Program-made: the position numbers and the translations under genes | Notes under the pieces: generated by a model | Database searches by the model: none | What the model was told of the DNA's origin: nothing | The model's input: the letters and a program-made list of their open reading frames with translations, nothing else | Assembly: GCA_030634125.1 (NCBI GenBank) | Contig: DAOWBJ010000029.1 | Coordinates: 1 to 10,345, forward strand | DNA length: 10,345 nt | Direction: 5' to 3' | Source: Victivallales bacterium | GTDB taxonomy: Bacteria > Verrucomicrobiota > Lentisphaeria > Victivallales > Victivallaceae | Part shown: positions 8,001-10,345 of the stretch, in pieces | Layout: each line of letters begins with the position of its first letter | Numbering within the stretch: position 1 is the stretch's first letter

Positions 8001-9510
8001 TCATGATATTTATTCGATTGAGGATTTGGCGCAGTTGATTTATGATTTGCGCAACGCCAATCCCGAAGCCAGGGTTTCGGTAAAGCTGGTCTCAGAAGTC
8101 GGAGTCGGAACAATCGCCGCGGGTGTGGCAAAAGCTCATTCGGATGTGGTGTTAATCAGTGGACATGACGGTGGAACCGGCGCGTCTCCTCTGACCAGCA
8201 TCAAACACGCCGGTTTGCCATGGGAACTTGGATTAGCGGAAACCCAGCAGACTTTAGTATTGAATAATCTGCGCTCAAAAGTTCGTTTACAGGTCGATGG
8301 ACAGCTCAAAACCGGGCGCGACGTAATAATCGGCGCTTTACTGGGCGCGGAGGAATTCGGTTTTGCTACAACTATTCTGGTATGTATCGGTTGTCTGATG
8401 ATGCGCAAATGCCATGACAACAGCTGCCCGTTCGGAGTAGCGACACAAGATCCTGAATTACGTAAATGTTTCAAAGGAAAACCTGAATATATTGAGAATT
8501 TCCTGCGTTTTATCGCGGAGGAAGTTCGTGAATATCTGGCGCGCTTAGGTTTGCGTTCTCTGGATGAAGCAATTGGCCGCAGCGATTTGCTGCAGGTAAA
8601 TAAAGCGATTGATTTTTATAAAGTGCGCAATTTGGATTTTTCAAAGATTCTGGAACCGATACAGACAGGAGAAGTCCGTTACAATCCTGACAGCGCTGAA
8701 GAATTAGTCAATTATGACCGCGAACATCTGCTTGGAGCTTTGCGTGAAAGTATTGAGTCAGGTAAGAAAGCGGAACTTAATTTGACTATAAGTAATGTCA
8801 ATAGAACAGTCGGAACTGAACTTTCCGGCGAAATAGTCGATCATCATGGTGAAGGCGGCTTGCCGCGGGATACTGTTAAGGTAAATTTCAGAGGCTGCGC
8901 CGGACAAAGTTTTGGAGCGTTTCTGGCTCCGGGTTTAACTTTTGAATTATCTGGAGAAGCCAATGATTATGTCGGAAAAGGTTTATCCGGCGGGCGGATA
9001 ATTATTAAACCGGAGCCGGAAGCGTTATTTGAAGCTTGCGAAAATGTCATCGCCGGGAATGTGATTGGTTACGGCGGTACGAGCGGGCAGATCTTCATCA
9101 ACGGTCAGGCTGGAGAACGTTTTGCCATCCGCAATAGTGGAATAACGGCGGTAGTTGAAGGTCTTGGCGATCATGGTTGTGAATATATGACAGGTGGTCG
9201 AGTTGTAGTGTTAGGTCGTACCGGGGTGAATTTTGCCGCCGGAATGACTGGCGGAATCGCTTATGTTTACGATCAGTCAAACGACTTTGACCTGCGCTGC
9301 AATGTAGAAACCGTGGACTTGGAAAGTATTCTTCCTGATTCGGATTCTGAAACAGAACTGCTTGCTTTATTGAAAGAGCATCAGGCTGTAAGCGGCAGTA
9401 AACTGGCTGGAATCATTCTGAATAACTGGATAAATGAACGGGACAAATTTGTCAAGGTATTCCCGGTTGAATATCGTCAAGCCCTTGAACAATTTAAAAA
9501 TGAAATTTGA
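5056..9510 (+). CDS. gltB: Glutamate synthase, large (alpha) subunit
   Basis: With GltD it converts glutamine and 2-oxoglutarate into two glutamates. The 1484 residues match the full-length family (about 1500). The N-terminal glutaminase domain (about 29-430) starts at Cys29 in the ACGVG motif. By family knowledge this cysteine becomes the nucleophile after removal of the propeptide, here 28 residues. HNGEINT (244-250) and RNGLRP (361-366) are further glutaminase motifs. A central domain runs from about 464 to 760. The FMN-binding synthase domain (about 815-1190) carries SGAMSLGSLSPEAHE at 866-880 and GHDGGTGASP at 1036-1045. The cysteines for the [3Fe-4S] cluster are C1113, C1119 and C1124 (C-x5-C-x4-C). 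The C-terminal GXGXG beta-helix domain spans about 1240-1430. No expected motif is missing. The start has AAGGGA at 5041-5046. gltD follows after 16 bases, so the two form one operon driven by the sigma54-type promoter upstream. Confidence 0.98.
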   Translation: MEIDQERQYYQSPVADQGLYSFDNEHDACGVGLVTDLKNKPSHRIVEMGLTILKRLTHRGAVGSDPETGDGAGLLMSMPDEFFRREPGDELPEAGSYGVAMIFGAVGQEAEIEKIVRDENGRIIKWRTVPVCPEEIGQSARRNCPLIRQLFIGGEVFENQNVLERKLFVIRRLIEKTVADCYICSCSSRSIVYKGLLLADQVEKFYVDLASKYFKSSLSLVHQRYSTNTFPTWELAHPFRYLAHNGEINTLRGNLNHLRGREPHLASELPGDDLPKVLPLILEGQSDSACLDNMFELLVSCGRDLKHSMLMLMPQAWGEKYYMGRDVRAFFEYHSALMEPWDGPAAVAFSDGINAGAMLDRNGLRPARYTLSSDNIFVLSSETGVLDINAEDVIRKGRLRPGEIIYCDMENHRLVYDGEIKNLAARRRPYRRWVEENKISVHGLFSIISASDLSHNLFDEQRLFGYSREDVDMIIAPMAATGHEALGSMGNDAALAVLSDKTQLLFNYFKQLFAQVTNPPIDPIREELVMSLTTYIGNHANILAESPDHARLIKLPRPVLTDGELDSLQQIKLDDFQSHVLPMAFGVSDDTRGLEKALEDLARSAVEAVKSGCRILILSDRDLDENSVPIPSLLATVTVNKALIETGLRPEIGLIVQSGEVREIMHFALLLGFGATAINPYLALASVTSLVENGSIELDTVTAAGNYIKAVDKGLLKVISKMGISTLRSYRSAQIFEAVGLSSEFVNKYFPGAVSRIGGIGLDEIAAEARERYSAAQKKTEILSFGGQYRYRSKGENHLWTPDSLSTFRQAVQLNDPVKYKEYTKLIDNQSESLCTLRGLFELAPARSIPLKEVESAESIISRFVSGAMSLGSLSPEAHETIAVAMNNLGAMSNSGEGGEDPERYQPGPDGENRMSAIKQIASGRFGVTIDYLRHAKELQIKMAQGAKPGEGGQLPGHKVDKFIARIRHSMPYVSLISPPPHHDIYSIEDLAQLIYDLRNANPEARVSVKLVSEVGVGTIAAGVAKAHSDVVLISGHDGGTGASPLTSIKHAGLPWELGLAETQQTLVLNNLRSKVRLQVDGQLKTGRDVIIGALLGAEEFGFATTILVCIGCLMMRKCHDNSCPFGVATQDPELRKCFKGKPEYIENFLRFIAEEVREYLARLGLRSLDEAIGRSDLLQVNKAIDFYKVRNLDFSKILEPIQTGEVRYNPDSAEELVNYDREHLLGALRESIESGKKAELNLTISNVNRTVGTELSGEIVDHHGEGGLPRDTVKVNFRGCAGQSFGAFLAPGLTFELSGEANDYVGKGLSGGRIIIKPEPEALFEACENVIAGNVIGYGGTSGQIFINGQAGERFAIRNSGITAVVEGLGDHGCEYMTGGRVVVLGRTGVNFAAGMTGGIAYVYDQSNDFDLRCNVETVDLESILPDSDSETELLALLKEHQAVSGSKLAGIILNNWINERDKFVKVFPVEYRQALEQFKNEI

Positions 9511-9514
9511 AAAC

Positions 9515-9520
9515 TAAGGA
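9515..9520 (+). promoter_or_regulatory. Ribosome binding site deciding the gltD start
   Basis: TAAGGA lies 6 bases before the ATG at 9527 but only 3 before the adjacent in-frame ATG at 9524. The second ATG is therefore the better start. Confidence 0.5.
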
Positions 9521-9526
9521 TATATG

Positions 9527-10339
9527 ATGAAACAGAGATTACATAATATTTACCGCCCGATAGATGAACGTAAAAAAGATTTCAAAGAAGTGGAACGAAA
9601 CCTGACTGCCGCTGAAATTAAACAGCAGGCGAACCGCTGTACTGAATGCGGTATCCCCTTTTGTCATGGCTCAGGCTGTCCGCTCGAAAACGTCATTCCT
9701 GAAATGAACGCGGCGGTTCTCGCGGGAAATTACCGCGAGGCGTGGAATATTCTAAGTTCCACCAGTAATTTTCCGGAATTTACCGCCAGGATTTGTCCGG
9801 CGCTTTGCGAAGGAGCTTGTACCGCCGGGATTGATGGAAGTCCGGTTATGGTGCGGCAACTGGAAAAAGTTATTGTCGAAAAAGCTTTTGAACTGGGCTA
9901 TGTAACGCCATTTAAAGCAGAAAAATCAAGCGGCAAAAAAGTCGGAGTAGTGGGTTCCGGGCCGGCGGGTTTGGCCGTGGCGGATGAATTAACGCGGCAG
10001 GGACACGCGGTAACAGTGTTTGAGAAAAACACCGCCTCCGGCGGTTTACTGCGTTATGGTATCCCTGATTTTAAACTGGAAAAATGGATTATTGACCGAC
10101 GGATCAATTTAATGAAAGAGTCCGGGATTAAATTTGAATGCAATACGCGGATCGGAGTTGATGTGGCGATTGAATATCTATGTAAACGTTTTGACGCGGT
10201 TGTGATAGCTATCGGAACTCCCGAAGCCCGCGATATATCTGTGCCGGGTCGTGAATTATCCAATATTCATTTAGCGCTGGAATTTCTGAACGGTCAAAAC
10301 CGCGCGAATGCCGGAGAAATAGATGCTAAACCGCTTTAA
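9527..10339 (+). CDS. gltD: Glutamate synthase small (beta) subunit, prematurely stopped
   Basis: GltD is the FAD-dependent NAD(P)H oxidoreductase that supplies electrons to GltB. Numbered from the ATG at 9527, the N-terminal iron-sulfur region shows cysteines 38, 41, 46 and 51 (C-x2-C-x4-C-x4-C in CTECGIPFCHGSGC) and 90, 94 and 98 (CPALCEGAC). The FAD-binding Rossmann glycines GVVGSGPAG are at about 140-148, followed by a GGLLRYGIPDFKL segment typical of GltD. The frame ends at a TAA at 10337-10339 after 270 residues, whereas family members have about 450-500. The missing part should hold the second dinucleotide (NAD(P)H) fold and the C-terminal FAD contacts, so the product would probably be inactive. 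The two in-frame codons after the TAA encode Ala-Thr, which would fit the usual linker before the second glycine motif. A nonsense change or sequence error is thus possible, but the window ends too soon to tell. The upstream gltB is intact. Confidence 0.85.
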   Translation: MKQRLHNIYRPIDERKKDFKEVERNLTAAEIKQQANRCTECGIPFCHGSGCPLENVIPEMNAAVLAGNYREAWNILSSTSNFPEFTARICPALCEGACTAGIDGSPVMVRQLEKVIVEKAFELGYVTPFKAEKSSGKKVGVVGSGPAGLAVADELTRQGHAVTVFEKNTASGGLLRYGIPDFKLEKWIIDRRINLMKESGIKFECNTRIGVDVAIEYLCKRFDAVVIAIGTPEARDISVPGRELSNIHLALEFLNGQNRANAGEIDAKPL

Positions 10340-10345
10340 GCAACA

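Noticed and set aside
7573..8474. Several - strand frames of 60-112 codons within gltB
   Set aside because: They overlap the conserved FMN and iron-sulfur regions of gltB and look like codon-bias shadows.
9524..9526. ATG 9524 as the gltD start
   Set aside because: It lies only three bases from the TAAGGA. The next ATG at 9527 has better spacing. The difference is one residue.

Overview
The window carries a nitrogen-assimilation locus, with an unrelated two-gene accessory unit on its left. Every visible gene start has a Shine-Dalgarno-like AAGG/AGGA at sensible spacing. Base composition is moderate, with many AT-rich codons. The glutamine synthetase is the large type III form (GSIII), known from Bacteroidota, cyanobacteria, PVC-group bacteria and some Firmicutes. 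Clear Shine-Dalgarno sites argue against a typical Bacteroidota genome. A Gram-negative-type bacterium outside the Proteobacteria, possibly of the PVC/Lentisphaerota group, is my best guess, held with low confidence.

Left region (1-2663, + strand). A protein I do not recognise runs in from beyond the window edge. Ten bases after its stop comes a 484-residue AAA+-type ATPase whose C-terminal half resembles DUF815-family ATPases. A weak 61-codon reading frame with a good ribosome binding site follows. The block ends in a GC-rich cluster of hairpins and an intrinsic terminator whose U-run overlaps the stop codon of the convergent glutamine synthetase gene.

Centre (2662-5055). The GSIII gene (glnN type) is on the - strand. 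A 261-base divergent intergenic region separates it from gltB. That region holds two near-identical sigma54-type (-24/-12) promoters facing outward, one for each gene, as a 22-bp inverted repeat with 19 matches. A TTGTA-N6-TACAA dyad and a 12-bp direct repeat lie almost exactly midway between them. This is the most striking feature of the window: it looks like a symmetric, single-enhancer switch for the whole GS/GOGAT cycle.

Right region (5056-10345, + strand). gltB (large glutamate synthase subunit, complete) is followed after 16 bases by gltD (small subunit). GSIII makes glutamine from glutamate and ammonium, and GltBD converts glutamine plus 2-oxoglutarate to two glutamates. The gltD frame meets an in-frame TAA after about 270 codons, well short of the usual 450-500, six bases before the window ends. 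It is either a broken gene, a truncated small subunit, or a sequence error.
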